From: Clostridiales bacterium
Lineage (GTDB): Bacteria; Bacillota; Clostridia; Lachnospirales; Lachnospiraceae
Reading direction: 5' to 3'
Length of the DNA stretch: 64,000 bases
NCBI GenBank assembly: GCA_020859985.1
Contig: JAJBVD010000006.1
Coordinates: 1-64,000, forward strand
A program made the position numbers and the translations under genes. The number at the start of each line of letters is the position of its first letter. Within the stretch, counting starts at the first letter, position 1. The notes beneath the pieces are model-generated. The model was not told the origin of the DNA. It did not search any database and saw only the letters and a list, made by a program, of their open reading frames with translations. Shown here one piece after another: positions 28,120-37,004 of this stretch.

Positions 28120-30434
28120 TAGTAATCCGCATCCGGATACTGCGCACGAATGGCCTTGGCCTGCTCTTCGGTGCAGGTGATGATATGCAAATTCGGAATA
28201 TCGGTGAGTCCATCGTAGCTCAGGCAGGTGCTTGCGTAGATTTTCAGCGAAGTCAGCGATTCCAGTGAGGACAGGCCGGTAAAATCGGGGATGGTCGCAT
28301 CCTTGATGTCGAGATTCCACATGGCGGGCAGGTCAATTGAGTCCAGAGAGACCTCATCCATATTTCCTACGACCACGCCGAGGGATTCCAGCGTAGAGAC
28401 TTCAGAAAGCTGACTGATTGGAATGCCATTTGCTGAATGGACGAAGAGTGAGGTCAATGAGGTCTCACTCACGGCGGAGATTATGGCATTTGAAAGATGG
28501 TTGATTTCCAATGAGGTCAGGTGCTCCAATGAGGACAATTGGGAATAATCAGCCAGATCCAGATCGTAGATGTTCAACTCCTCAATGGCGCAGTTCTCCA
28601 GCCCGGCCAGTGAGCGGATATTGGTCGAGCTGATGTTGAGACTTTTCAGATTGCCAAGTGTAGAGATTACGGAAACGTCTGATATCTCCAGTCCGGCCAG
28701 ATTAAGAGCTTCGATATCCGCGTTCTCCGAAAGAGGCGACAGATCCGTCAGCGGATTATAGCCAAGCCCAAGCTCCGTGATCGCCAGACCAGAGTCCGCA
28801 AGGACAGAAATATCCTTGATCTGCTGTCGGTAGAGACAGAGCGTGTGGAGGTTTGGCATGTGCTTGATATCTTCCAGGGATGAGATCGTGCCCGTCCGTT
28901 CATAGAGCCCGGATTCCCGCGTTTCATCATCATAGGCATAAGGATAATTCCCCTGAAACCAGAATTCCTCATCATCTGAATAAATCTGAAGTCCGAAAAT
29001 ATGCAGAGATACAATCTGCTCCAGATCTTTCTCTGTGATAGATTCCTCTTCACTGATCCCAAGCTGGGAACGCACTGCTTCTTCAATCAGCGGCTCGGTG
29101 AACGTGTAAATTGTGTTCGAAGAATCAGAGTTATCGCTGCCGGATTCGGATGTGATATCGGATTCGGATGAATTGCCGGAAGCATTTTCGCTAAAAAGAG
29201 AGTAGAAAGTCCTCCGATTCATCCAGATGGCTGTCGCGAGAATAAGGATGCCCGCAAAAACGACGGTCAGAATCCGCAAAAATGCAAAATGCCTTGGGGC
29301 GGCTGAAGCGCCTGAAACGCTAGAAACACCCGAAATATCTGAAATGTCTGAAATATCTGAAACACTTGAGATATCAAAACCGCCCGAAGCACCGGAAACA
29401 TCAGAACCGCCCAAAACACCGGAACTGCCCGAAGCACCGGAGCCGCCGGAAACATCGGAACCGCTGAAAACATTGGAAGCACCGGAAACATCAGAACCAC
29501 CTAAAACACCGGAACTGCTTGAAATATCAGAAGCATCAGGAATGTCGGCAGCGTCCGGGACATCTGCAGTTTCGGAGATCTCTGCTGTACAGACCTCTCC
29601 GGCCGGGTAGAGCTGCGGAAAACGCACAGCCAACAGATCAGCCAGCAGCTCGTCTGCACTCTGGTAGCGCTGGTCGGGGTCAAACATTGTCGAGTGACGG
29701 ATGATGGCGGCGATCGGCTCATCAAGTTCAGAAAGCAGAACATCGTTCGGCGTGTATTCTCCGGTCAGACAATAGAGGAGCATGAGTCCGAGCGAATACA
29801 GGTCGCTTCTCGTGTCGCTCTGTCTGTAGCCGAACTGTTCCGGCGGCGCGGTCAGCTGAGTTCCCATTACAAGCGTATCGCTGCGCTTATCCGGCTGATA
29901 AAAACGGGAAATGCCAAGATCAATATAGTGACATCTGCCGTCCGTGTCCACGATGATGTTTTGCGGCTTGATGTCCCGGTGAATCAAAGGCGGAGTCATG
30001 GAGTGCAGAAAACGCAGAAGGTCGGTCAGGGAGATCATATAGTCGAGAGCCTGCATCAGAGGAATCCCCGGCTTTTCATAATTGGTCTCGCACAGCTCCT
30101 CCAGAGTTTTCCCTTCTATATAAGTACGAATGTAAAAAATCTCACCGTCAGGGGGGTATTTTTCCAGAAAAACAGCAACCGGAAAAAGCTTCGGATAGCT
30201 GGAATTCTCCGAAGCATGGATGGTATTCAGAATCTTCTGTTCATTGATAAGCTGTGCCGCATATTCAGGATCTGAAGCCGTCTTTAAAAGGTAGAGGCCG
30301 CCTGTCCCTCTTTTGCGGAGCAGGTAAGTGCCGGTACCGGCCTGCACAGAATATTTCAGACAGGATTTTACTTCATAGACCGCCGCCAGATCGTCAGGAA
30401 GCGAAAACGGCACGTCATCCGACCGCTGATTCAT
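28107..30434 (-). CDS. Transmembrane Ser/Thr protein kinase with extracellular leucine-rich repeats
   Basis: This 775-residue Hanks-type kinase has a cytoplasmic catalytic domain at about 20-275: Lys51, Glu65, catalytic loop HRDIKPQN (152-159), DLG (172-174, in place of DFG) and PPEQ in the activation segment. A Ser/Gly/Asp/Val-rich low-complexity linker (about 285-378) with internal repeats precedes one transmembrane helix (about 384-406). The outer part (407-775) contains internalin-type LRRs of about 22 residues, instead of the PASTA domains of PrkC. It therefore probably senses a protein or glycan outside and phosphorylates targets inside. It overlaps the upstream HTH gene by 20 bp and is translationally linked to it, with a G10 tract 11 nt before its ATG that may serve as the ribosome binding site. 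Confidence 0.9.
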   Translation of the reverse strand: MNQRSDDVPFSLPDDLAAVYEVKSCLKYSVQAGTGTYLLRKRGTGGLYLLKTASDPEYAAQLINEQKILNTIHASENSSYPKLFPVAVFLEKYPPDGEIFYIRTYIEGKTLEELCETNYEKPGIPLMQALDYMISLTDLLRFLHSMTPPLIHRDIKPQNIIVDTDGRCHYIDLGISRFYQPDKRSDTLVMGTQLTAPPEQFGYRQSDTRSDLYSLGLMLLYCLTGEYTPNDVLLSELDEPIAAIIRHSTMFDPDQRYQSADELLADLLAVRFPQLYPAGEVCTAEISETADVPDAADIPDASDISSSSGVLGGSDVSGASNVFSGSDVSGGSGASGSSGVLGGSDVSGASGGFDISSVSDISDISDISGVSSVSGASAAPRHFAFLRILTVVFAGILILATAIWMNRRTFYSLFSENASGNSSESDITSESGSDNSDSSNTIYTFTEPLIEEAVRSQLGISEEESITEKDLEQIVSLHIFGLQIYSDDEEFWFQGNYPYAYDDETRESGLYERTGTISSLEDIKHMPNLHTLCLYRQQIKDISVLADSGLAITELGLGYNPLTDLSPLSENADIEALNLAGLEISDVSVISTLGNLKSLNISSTNIRSLAGLENCAIEELNIYDLDLADYSQLSSLEHLTSLEINHLSNAIISAVSETSLTSLFVHSANGIPISQLSEVSTLESLGVVVGNMDEVSLDSIDLPAMWNLDIKDATIPDFTGLSSLESLTSLKIYASTCLSYDGLTDIPNLHIITCTEEQAKAIRAQYPDADYYYAY
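29386..29518 (-). repeat. Direct repeats inside the kinase linker
   Basis: A 43-bp unit at 29386-29428 recurs at 29476-29518 with two mismatches, 90 bp apart, encoding the repeated SSGVLGGSDVSGAS. Shorter related units lie between and around them. Such repeats can change copy number by recombination. Confidence 0.75.
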
Positions 30435-30903
30435 GGCCTCTCATTCCCCCCCCCCGATTCTCTTTATACAGGGGCAGCTCGCCCTCCTGAATCAGCAGGT
30501 CATTCGCCTGCTGCATAGTGTATTTCTTCTCAATCGCGAAAATAATCGCCGCATCCCTTTTAACCTTTGGATACAATACGCCCTGCCGGGCGAGCCGCAG
30601 CAGCTGGTTCGTCTCGGTAAGTGTCGCAGAAAGGCACAGACTGATACGCAGCACAATATTGCGGCCGGGTGTCTTCTGTCCGCTTAATACGTGATAAAAA
30701 TAGGATCGCTCGATGCCGCTCTCCATGATCACATCCGTCGGCGCCTTGTCGTGCTTTTGCATCGTAGCGTACAGAAAATGGCAGAAGAGAGGTTCTTCCT
30801 CCTGATCGTGATATGTCCCGGTCACTTCAGAAAAGTCATTTGATCTTTTGATGATAGAAAGAAGCTGGGATGTTGTGATGTCTTTTTTATTCTGCTTCGA
30901 CAA
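30415..30903 (-). CDS. HTH (XRE-like) regulator upstream of the kinase
   Basis: This 162-residue cytoplasmic protein has a helix-turn-helix-like core at about 45-105. DVIMESGIERSYFYHVLSGQ reads as a lambda-repressor-type HTH and is followed by a LSATLTETNQLLRLAR helix. It starts at TTG 30903 with AGGAGG 7 nt upstream. Its 3' end contains the G10 run and overlaps the kinase start, so the two form an operon; HTH/kinase pairs of this kind occur elsewhere in Clostridia. Likely DNA targets are the direct repeats in the divergent intergenic region, an inference from position. DNA binding itself is not demonstrated. Confidence 0.78.
   Translation of the reverse strand: MSKQNKKDITTSQLLSIIKRSNDFSEVTGTYHDQEEEPLFCHFLYATMQKHDKAPTDVIMESGIERSYFYHVLSGQKTPGRNIVLRISLCLSATLTETNQLLRLARQGVLYPKVKRDAAIIFAIEKKYTMQQANDLLIQEGELPLYKENRGGGMRGHESAVG
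30446..30455 (-). repeat. G10 homopolymer at HTH/kinase junction
   Basis: Ten consecutive G on the minus strand (C on plus), within the last codons of the HTH gene and ending 11 nt before the kinase ATG. Length change by slippage would alter the HTH C terminus and its overlap with the kinase. It may also act as Shine-Dalgarno sequence. Confidence 0.8.
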
Positions 30904-30947
30904 AGCAACCCCTCCTGATGTTCAAATTATATTCGCTGATTTTCTTA

Positions 30948-30978
30948 AGTATATCATAGTTCGATAAAAACTGACAAA
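30948..30978 (-). promoter_or_regulatory. Possible promoter of the HTH-kinase operon
   Basis: On the minus strand, TTGTCA (30978-30973) and TATACT (30953-30948) are separated by 19 nt, longer than ideal. The TTG start of the HTH gene is about 45 nt downstream. It lies beside the triple repeat at 31002-31077. Confidence 0.4.
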
Positions 30979-31001
30979 CCTTTTGGAAACTCTTAAAAAA
31001 A

Positions 31002-31077
31002 GTCTTTTTTTAGGACACAACAAATCTTTTTTTGGGACACTTCGAAAATAATTTACGAAGTCTTTTTTTAGGACACC
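31002..31077 (+). repeat. Three direct repeats TCTTTTTTT(A/G)GGACAC
   Basis: Copies occur at 31002-31019, 31025-31041 and 31060-31077, all in the same orientation, with steps of 22 and 36 bp. They lie in the 255-bp divergent region between the HTH-kinase operon and the surface protein gene. They are candidate operators for the HTH protein. Confidence 0.75.
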
Positions 31078-31158
31078 ATTGGAAAAACGAAAGGTGATAG
31101 AATCGCGGTAGATGTCAGAACTTTGCGTAAAACATGACATGAATAAGGAGGCTTTTCT

Positions 31159-34100
31159 ATGAAGAACAAAAAGAGGTTAACGGCGCTTCTGCTTGCGACC
31201 GTTCTGGTCTGCTCACAGGTGAGCACGATCGGAAGCCCCGTCACGGCAGAGGAAACCGAGCTGACGACGGAAGCTGCTGAAGCAGCCGAAGCGGTCAGTG
31301 AGGAGTCTGAGGCAGCAACAGGGGAGACTGTATCGGCTTCTGCGGAAACCGCGGATAACGACGCCGAGACACCTGATGCTGATAGTACGGACGCGGATGA
31401 ATCAGCCGATGTCGCAGAGGCAGTGACGGAAGGCATGACGGAAGCGGTGACGGAGAGCACGACCGGGGATGTTGCGGAAGGTACGGTCGACGGCAGTACG
31501 GAAGCGGCGACGGAAGCTGTTTCTGAAGCGGAAGGAGAGTCCGAAGACGAGACCGAAACCGAGACCATCGAAGACGTGAACGCCGGCATCTCGCTGGCCG
31601 GTCTGGATCTGGATGGCAGCGTGAGCGCGGTGGACGAGGAAGAAGAGGAAAATGGCGAGGATGAGGATTCTGAGTCCTGGTGGCTGGACGTTAGCTGGCC
31701 GAACGGCACGAACCAGCTGCTGGTTGGTGAAACTGTTTCCGCGACTGTTTATGTGGGACATCATTATTATTATGAGGATGGCGATGATGGCTGGTGGGAG
31801 GATGAGACTCTTGAATTCAATGATTTCATCTATACGCTGAACTATGACACTGAGGCCATATCTGTTTCTGATGCAGCTGATGAAGATGGCTATGGCGTAG
31901 CCCTTGCTGTCACTGGAAAGGAAGAGGGCGATGCACGAATCACGATTCGTGTTTACATTGACGGAACGCAGGTAATAAGAGAAAATCTGGATTTTTATGT
32001 TTCAGACAGCGGCTATTACTATCTGACAGCTGACACATCGGACGGAATTTATGTTCCGCTTGGTGAGGACTATAATCTGACAGAATGTGGCTTCACCCTC
32101 TATTATGTATCTGATGAAAATGGGGAGGTGAGCACAACAGCAGTTTCTGAAGATGAATATACTCTTGTAGTGGATGATTTTGAGGACTATTGCTTTGACT
32201 CCTGTGATGGTCTGGTATTGACAAAGCGCATTCATACAGATGGGACGTACGCCTATGTTTCTGCTTACGCTGATCCTGAAGATTCGGATAGTGGACTTGC
32301 AGGTACGAGCATTTGGTTTGACGGGCTGGAATACAGCATCGACATGAGCCTGACGGATGAGTATTTGAGCGGTTATGGTGATTATATCGTTTATGGATAT
32401 CCTCAGACGGTGACATTTAGTGCGACGGAAGGTTATGAGTCGCTTCCGGACGGATACACTGTGACATGGGATCTTTATGACGATACAGGTTTGCTTGAAA
32501 TTTCGGGTGAAGGTACGTCTGCGACTCTAACGTTAAACAGCGACAATACGGATTATGACGGCTGGTGGGCTGGCGTCGCTGCAACTGTCTGGTATGATGG
32601 TGATGGAGGTGGTGATGGTGCTGAAATCGCCTATAATGAGATCTGGTTTGAAGTCGTAATCCCTTATTATTCTACAGATGAATTGCCGAGTGATCTGGTT
32701 CTGGTCATCAATGAGACAGGATATGTGGAGCTGGAACCCAATTCTTATGTGAGAAGTTATGACATTCCGTATGGTGATAATGTGACTTTGTCACTAAACG
32801 TTGATACGTATGCTATTTTAAGTGATTATAGTGAGTATATCTCAATCACAGAGAGTGGAACAGGATTGGACATCACCGGCCTTAATTCTACAGATGGCAC
32901 AGGTATTGAGGTACCGTATACCTATGAAAATCCGGTAACAGGTGATATAGAGAACGGCAGCTTCTATGTATATGTGCAGGGAAGTAAATATACCATGTGG
33001 GGTGAATATCTGGATGAAACATCAGAGATGCTCCCGAATGCCACGAAAGAGATTGAAACATATCTGAATTATTATGAAAGTAACGATGAGGACTACAGTG
33101 AGGAGACTGTAGAGGATTATGAGAAGAACGGGTATACATTACATGTTGATACAGATTCGATTGACACTGACATCTTCACAGTCGAGATCAGTGAAGACGA
33201 TCCGTCCAGGCTGATTGTAACAGCTGTGTCTTCGGGCGGTCAGGATATCTATGCTTATATTACAGACGCGGAGGGACAGATAGTAGCAGATACTTGGATC
33301 TGGGTGAATGTGACGGATTTAGACGGGTATTATACGTTAAGTGCTGATTCCGTTGACCTTGCTCTTGGCGAGACCGTGGATATGAACGATCTTGATGAGA
33401 TTAGCTACACGCTGACCTATTATTACACAGATGCGAATGGCGACAATCAGAAAGAAATCGTTGATCTGGATGATGGATACAGCTATATGGTCATTGAAAG
33501 CTATGACGATGGCTGCTGGAATGCGGTGGAGGACAGTGATACACAGCTGACCAGAAAAGGAAACTGGCAGACATGGGTCGATGTACATGTGATGTTGTAC
33601 AACGAGGAAACTGAGGATTATGATGAGATTGCCAGCTGCGGTGTCGAGTTTGGAGATTTGAATTATGACTCCTCCCTGACAGCGGCCTATGACGGCGAGG
33701 AAACATCAAACTTGATCGTCGGCGAAGCGGCAACCATTACGCTGGAGGAGTCTTACAAGAACGATTACGAATTCCCGGATGGCTATACCGTGAAGTATGA
33801 TGTTCATATCGAAGGGGAGGAAGACTGGGAGGACGCTTCTAAATATGGTGCGGAATGGTCTTTTGATGACAATATCCTTACCCTGACAGTTGCCAGTGAC
33901 GATTATACTTACGTTGTGTGCGCCACGGTTTATTATGAGGATGAGGATAATGTATTCTCATATGCGGAGCTTTACCTTTCTGCAACGGAAGCAGATATCA
34001 TTTATTACGCGGAGTCGGATACATGGAGGATCTTGAAAGGTGACTCCACTACACTACACGCATATCAGATCGTATACAGCACGGAGTATCCGGAAGGTGA

Positions 34101-36738
34101 AGTGACGGAACTGCCGATCACAGCTGTGGGAGTAAAGCGAGGAGATGTTTACGATGACTCGGCAGATGAGGACAGTGTTGCGGTAGAAATCGGAGAATCT
34201 ACAGAATCAGGCACAGAGATAACAGGTATCTATGAAGGCTGGGCAGACCTGTATACTTATGTCACGGTGGACGGTAAAGAAATCCTCTGCGGCACAGATA
34301 ATGAGGACGGAGAAACGGTTTACATTGAAGTAGATAGTGGATATTATTATCTTGATCTTGAAGATAGCTATACGATCAGTTTGCAGGATGAGGATCCCAC
34401 GATTACTCTGGAAGATATCCTTCGCCTGACTTATCTTGATGAGAATGATGAAACGATTGATAAGGCAGCAGAATTTGAGTCTATCAGTTTCCAATGGTAT
34501 GACGAAGATACTGGTGAATATTTTGACTCCTTCGACAGCAATATTATTGACGTATCAGAAGAAGACGGTGTTATCACAATCACAGGTCTCGAAGAAGGGG
34601 AAACCGGGCTTCAGATTACTGTAGTTTATGCTTATGATGATGAAACTAGAGATCCTTATGAGGAGAGTACTTGGATTCAGATCTATGTTCAGGGCAAAAA
34701 TGATGCGGAGATCATGCAATCTGATGGTACAGAAGCCGTAACGGAATACACCGAAGAATACGATCCTGATTCTTCTTTCAATCTGGGATTGAAGACGAAC
34801 AGCGATAATAAGGATGGTCTTCAGTACAAGGTTACAGAAGGTGCCGAGGTAGTCAAAGTTGATAATAAAGGAAATGTGACGATTATCGGCATCGGTACTG
34901 CTGTGATCAAGGTTTGGGTAGGAGAAGGAGATACCTACTATGAGACTGAGATTACGATCACGGTGGTCGGAGAGAAGGCATCCGTTACATTTGAAAATGA
35001 TGGCGCGGTGACGAAAACTTATGGCGATGAGGAATTTGATCTTACTGTGAAAGCAGATAATACGGAATCTGTGCTGTCCTACACATCATCTGATCCGAGC
35101 GTGGTAACCGTAGATTCCACTACTGGTAAAGTAACTATCGTAGGTGCCGGTACTGCGGAGATCACTGTAAGCGCGGCAGAAACAGATTATTTCAAGAGTG
35201 CGAAGACAACGGTTGCTGTAACAGTAGAAAAGGCGGAGGCAGCGATTACCGGTTCCCTATCTTACGACAAGTACATGACTGATTCGGCGTTTACACTGGA
35301 TACTGTGCTGAACCACGATGAGACAACTTTGACCTATGAAGTGGTGGCAAATGCGCAGGTGGTGTCCGTGGACGAGAATGGTCTTGTGACGATTCTGGAG
35401 CCCGGCGCGGCGGAGATCAAGGTTTCGGCGGCGGAGACGGCAAATTATAAAGCAGCAACCGATTATGTGGTTGGAGTGACAGTTATAAAGGCAACGGCTT
35501 CGATCACCCCGGCAACCTCGACACAGACCGTGACCTACGGTCATTCGATCGTTCTCTCAGCCGACAACCTTGGTCTTACAGTGGTTGGCGACGGGACGCC
35601 GACCTATACGGTAACGTCCGGAACGGATGTACTCTCAATCAGTGATTCGACTGCTGCGACGTTGAAAGCGGGCACGGCTGTGATCAAGGTGAGCATGGCG
35701 GCGACTGACAAGTATTATGCGGCGGATGATGTGACTATCACGGTGACTGTGAATAAGGCGGACGGTACCGGTTCTGTGACAATCACGGGCTGGGTAGCGG
35801 GCGAGACGGCGAATGCGCCTGCCGCAACCTCTGCGACGAACGGTACGGACAATGTGACCTATTACTATAAGGTACAGGGCGCTGATGACAGCACCTACAC
35901 GACGACGGTTCCGACGACAGCAGGAAGCTACACGGTGAAAGCGGTATTTGCGGCGACGGATAATTACAATGAGGTTTCTGCGACATCGAACTTTACAGTT
36001 CTGGATATGAGCGGATATGTTGAGTTGGATACGAATGTGGATGATCTCAGTGATATTACGCTGCCGACAGGCTGGGCGTGGGTGTCCGGACAGGAGATTC
36101 TCCCTGGAGCAATCAACTATGTACAGGCCGTAAACAGTTCGACGAGTGAGACGATCACAGTACCGGTAGCTCTGATCCCGCATATTACGAGCAATGATAC
36201 CTTTACTAAGGGTGAAGATACCAGCGCAGTTATCAAGTGCTCCGGTGAGCTTCAGTATTTTAAAGGCTTGAAGGTGGATGGAAAGGAAGTAGCTGCGACG
36301 AGTTACACGGCTACACACGGATCCACGATCCTGACCTTTACGCAGGATTATATGAATACGCTTTCCGTGGGTGCGCATACCGTGACTCTGACTTATGAGA
36401 CTGGTGATCTCGATGCGACATTGACGGTTCTGGAAAAGTCAACGACCGAAACGGAGTCTGAGACAACTGCTACGGAGTCTGAGACAACTGCAACCGAGTC
36501 CGAGACGGAGACAGCGACAGAGATTGCTACAGAAATCGAGACCGAAACGGAAACGGATACGGAGGAAGCAACAGAGACCACAACGACCGCTTCGGGCGAA
36601 TCTGAGACGACAAGCAGTGATTCCGTATCTACGGGAGATGAGACGCCGATTGCAACGACTCTTGCGGTAATGCTTCTGGCGGCAGCGCTGTTAATCGCGG
36701 GTGCGGCATACAGAAGAATGTATGGCAGAAGAAGATAA
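31159..36738 (+). CDS. Giant cell-wall-anchored surface protein with Ig-like repeats
   Basis: This 1859-residue exported protein has a basic/hydrophobic signal peptide (1-31), then an acidic Thr/Glu/Ala low-complexity stretch (to about 150). A long Tyr/Asp-rich beta-sheet region of repeated domains follows (about 170-1230). Bacterial Ig-like (Big2-type) units come after that, recognisable by VVTVDSTTGKVTIVGAGTAEITVSA-like cores (split here across about 1290-1560). The C terminus has a Thr/Glu stalk, the sorting motif STGDE, a hydrophobic helix and RRMYGRRR, the TGD-type sortase signal seen in Lachnospiraceae. It is likely an adhesin or S-layer-like component. The gene is divergent from the HTH-kinase pair and has a strong ribosome binding site (AAGGAGG). 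Confidence 0.88.
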   Translation: MKNKKRLTALLLATVLVCSQVSTIGSPVTAEETELTTEAAEAAEAVSEESEAATGETVSASAETADNDAETPDADSTDADESADVAEAVTEGMTEAVTESTTGDVAEGTVDGSTEAATEAVSEAEGESEDETETETIEDVNAGISLAGLDLDGSVSAVDEEEEENGEDEDSESWWLDVSWPNGTNQLLVGETVSATVYVGHHYYYEDGDDGWWEDETLEFNDFIYTLNYDTEAISVSDAADEDGYGVALAVTGKEEGDARITIRVYIDGTQVIRENLDFYVSDSGYYYLTADTSDGIYVPLGEDYNLTECGFTLYYVSDENGEVSTTAVSEDEYTLVVDDFEDYCFDSCDGLVLTKRIHTDGTYAYVSAYADPEDSDSGLAGTSIWFDGLEYSIDMSLTDEYLSGYGDYIVYGYPQTVTFSATEGYESLPDGYTVTWDLYDDTGLLEISGEGTSATLTLNSDNTDYDGWWAGVAATVWYDGDGGGDGAEIAYNEIWFEVVIPYYSTDELPSDLVLVINETGYVELEPNSYVRSYDIPYGDNVTLSLNVDTYAILSDYSEYISITESGTGLDITGLNSTDGTGIEVPYTYENPVTGDIENGSFYVYVQGSKYTMWGEYLDETSEMLPNATKEIETYLNYYESNDEDYSEETVEDYEKNGYTLHVDTDSIDTDIFTVEISEDDPSRLIVTAVSSGGQDIYAYITDAEGQIVADTWIWVNVTDLDGYYTLSADSVDLALGETVDMNDLDEISYTLTYYYTDANGDNQKEIVDLDDGYSYMVIESYDDGCWNAVEDSDTQLTRKGNWQTWVDVHVMLYNEETEDYDEIASCGVEFGDLNYDSSLTAAYDGEETSNLIVGEAATITLEESYKNDYEFPDGYTVKYDVHIEGEEDWEDASKYGAEWSFDDNILTLTVASDDYTYVVCATVYYEDEDNVFSYAELYLSATEADIIYYAESDTWRILKGDSTTLHAYQIVYSTEYPEGEVTELPITAVGVKRGDVYDDSADEDSVAVEIGESTESGTEITGIYEGWADLYTYVTVDGKEILCGTDNEDGETVYIEVDSGYYYLDLEDSYTISLQDEDPTITLEDILRLTYLDENDETIDKAAEFESISFQWYDEDTGEYFDSFDSNIIDVSEEDGVITITGLEEGETGLQITVVYAYDDETRDPYEESTWIQIYVQGKNDAEIMQSDGTEAVTEYTEEYDPDSSFNLGLKTNSDNKDGLQYKVTEGAEVVKVDNKGNVTIIGIGTAVIKVWVGEGDTYYETEITITVVGEKASVTFENDGAVTKTYGDEEFDLTVKADNTESVLSYTSSDPSVVTVDSTTGKVTIVGAGTAEITVSAAETDYFKSAKTTVAVTVEKAEAAITGSLSYDKYMTDSAFTLDTVLNHDETTLTYEVVANAQVVSVDENGLVTILEPGAAEIKVSAAETANYKAATDYVVGVTVIKATASITPATSTQTVTYGHSIVLSADNLGLTVVGDGTPTYTVTSGTDVLSISDSTAATLKAGTAVIKVSMAATDKYYAADDVTITVTVNKADGTGSVTITGWVAGETANAPAATSATNGTDNVTYYYKVQGADDSTYTTTVPTTAGSYTVKAVFAATDNYNEVSATSNFTVLDMSGYVELDTNVDDLSDITLPTGWAWVSGQEILPGAINYVQAVNSSTSETITVPVALIPHITSNDTFTKGEDTSAVIKCSGELQYFKGLKVDGKEVAATSYTATHGSTILTFTQDYMNTLSVGAHTVTLTYETGDLDATLTVLEKSTTETESETTATESETTATESETETATEIATEIETETETDTEEATETTTTASGESETTSSDSVSTGDETPIATTLAVMLLAAALLIAGAAYRRMYGRRR

Positions 36739-36768
36739 TACGAAACAGAATAAAAGACAACAAAGGTG

Positions 36769-36788
36769 TCTGTGAAAGTACAGTTACA
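36769..36788 (+). repeat. Degenerate H3-like remnant
   Basis: TCTGTGAAAGTACAGTTAC resembles the H3 hairpin with part of the loop missing. It lies just after the surface protein stop codon and is not close to a start codon, so it may be a decayed copy or coincidence. Confidence 0.35.
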
Positions 36789-36843
36789 GGCAAAGCTCGA
36801 TGAAACAGAATAATCAGAGAATATAAAGTCTGATTAAAAACAG

Positions 36844-36890
36844 GCCGGGTATCATGGCGCGGAATATTGCACCAGATGCCCGGCTCTTTT
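36844..36890 (+). terminator. Terminator after the surface protein gene
   Basis: GCCGGGTATC pairs with GATGCCCGGC (one G-T pair) around a 21-nt loop, followed by TCTTTT. Confidence 0.75.
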
Positions 36891-36955
36891 GTGACTTCCG
36901 AATTTAATCCTTGAATGACTTCCGGCATTATGGTAATCTATTATGAAAAAGAGAT

Positions 36956-36982
36956 GTAACTGTGAGGGGATAGAACAGTTAC
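36956..36982 (+). repeat. H3 hairpin repeat, copy C
   Basis: Intact GTAACTGT and ACAGTTAC arms around a diverged loop (GAGGGGATAGA). It lies 22 nt before the glycogen debranching enzyme start, same orientation. Confidence 0.85.
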
Positions 36983-37004
36983 AATGTGAAATGGAGAGAC
37001 AGAC

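Noticed and set aside
29227-29610. Pro/Glu/Thr-rich plus-strand frame opposite the kinase linker
   Set aside because: Its repeats are the complement of the Ser/Gly linker repeats of the kinase, which has full domain support.
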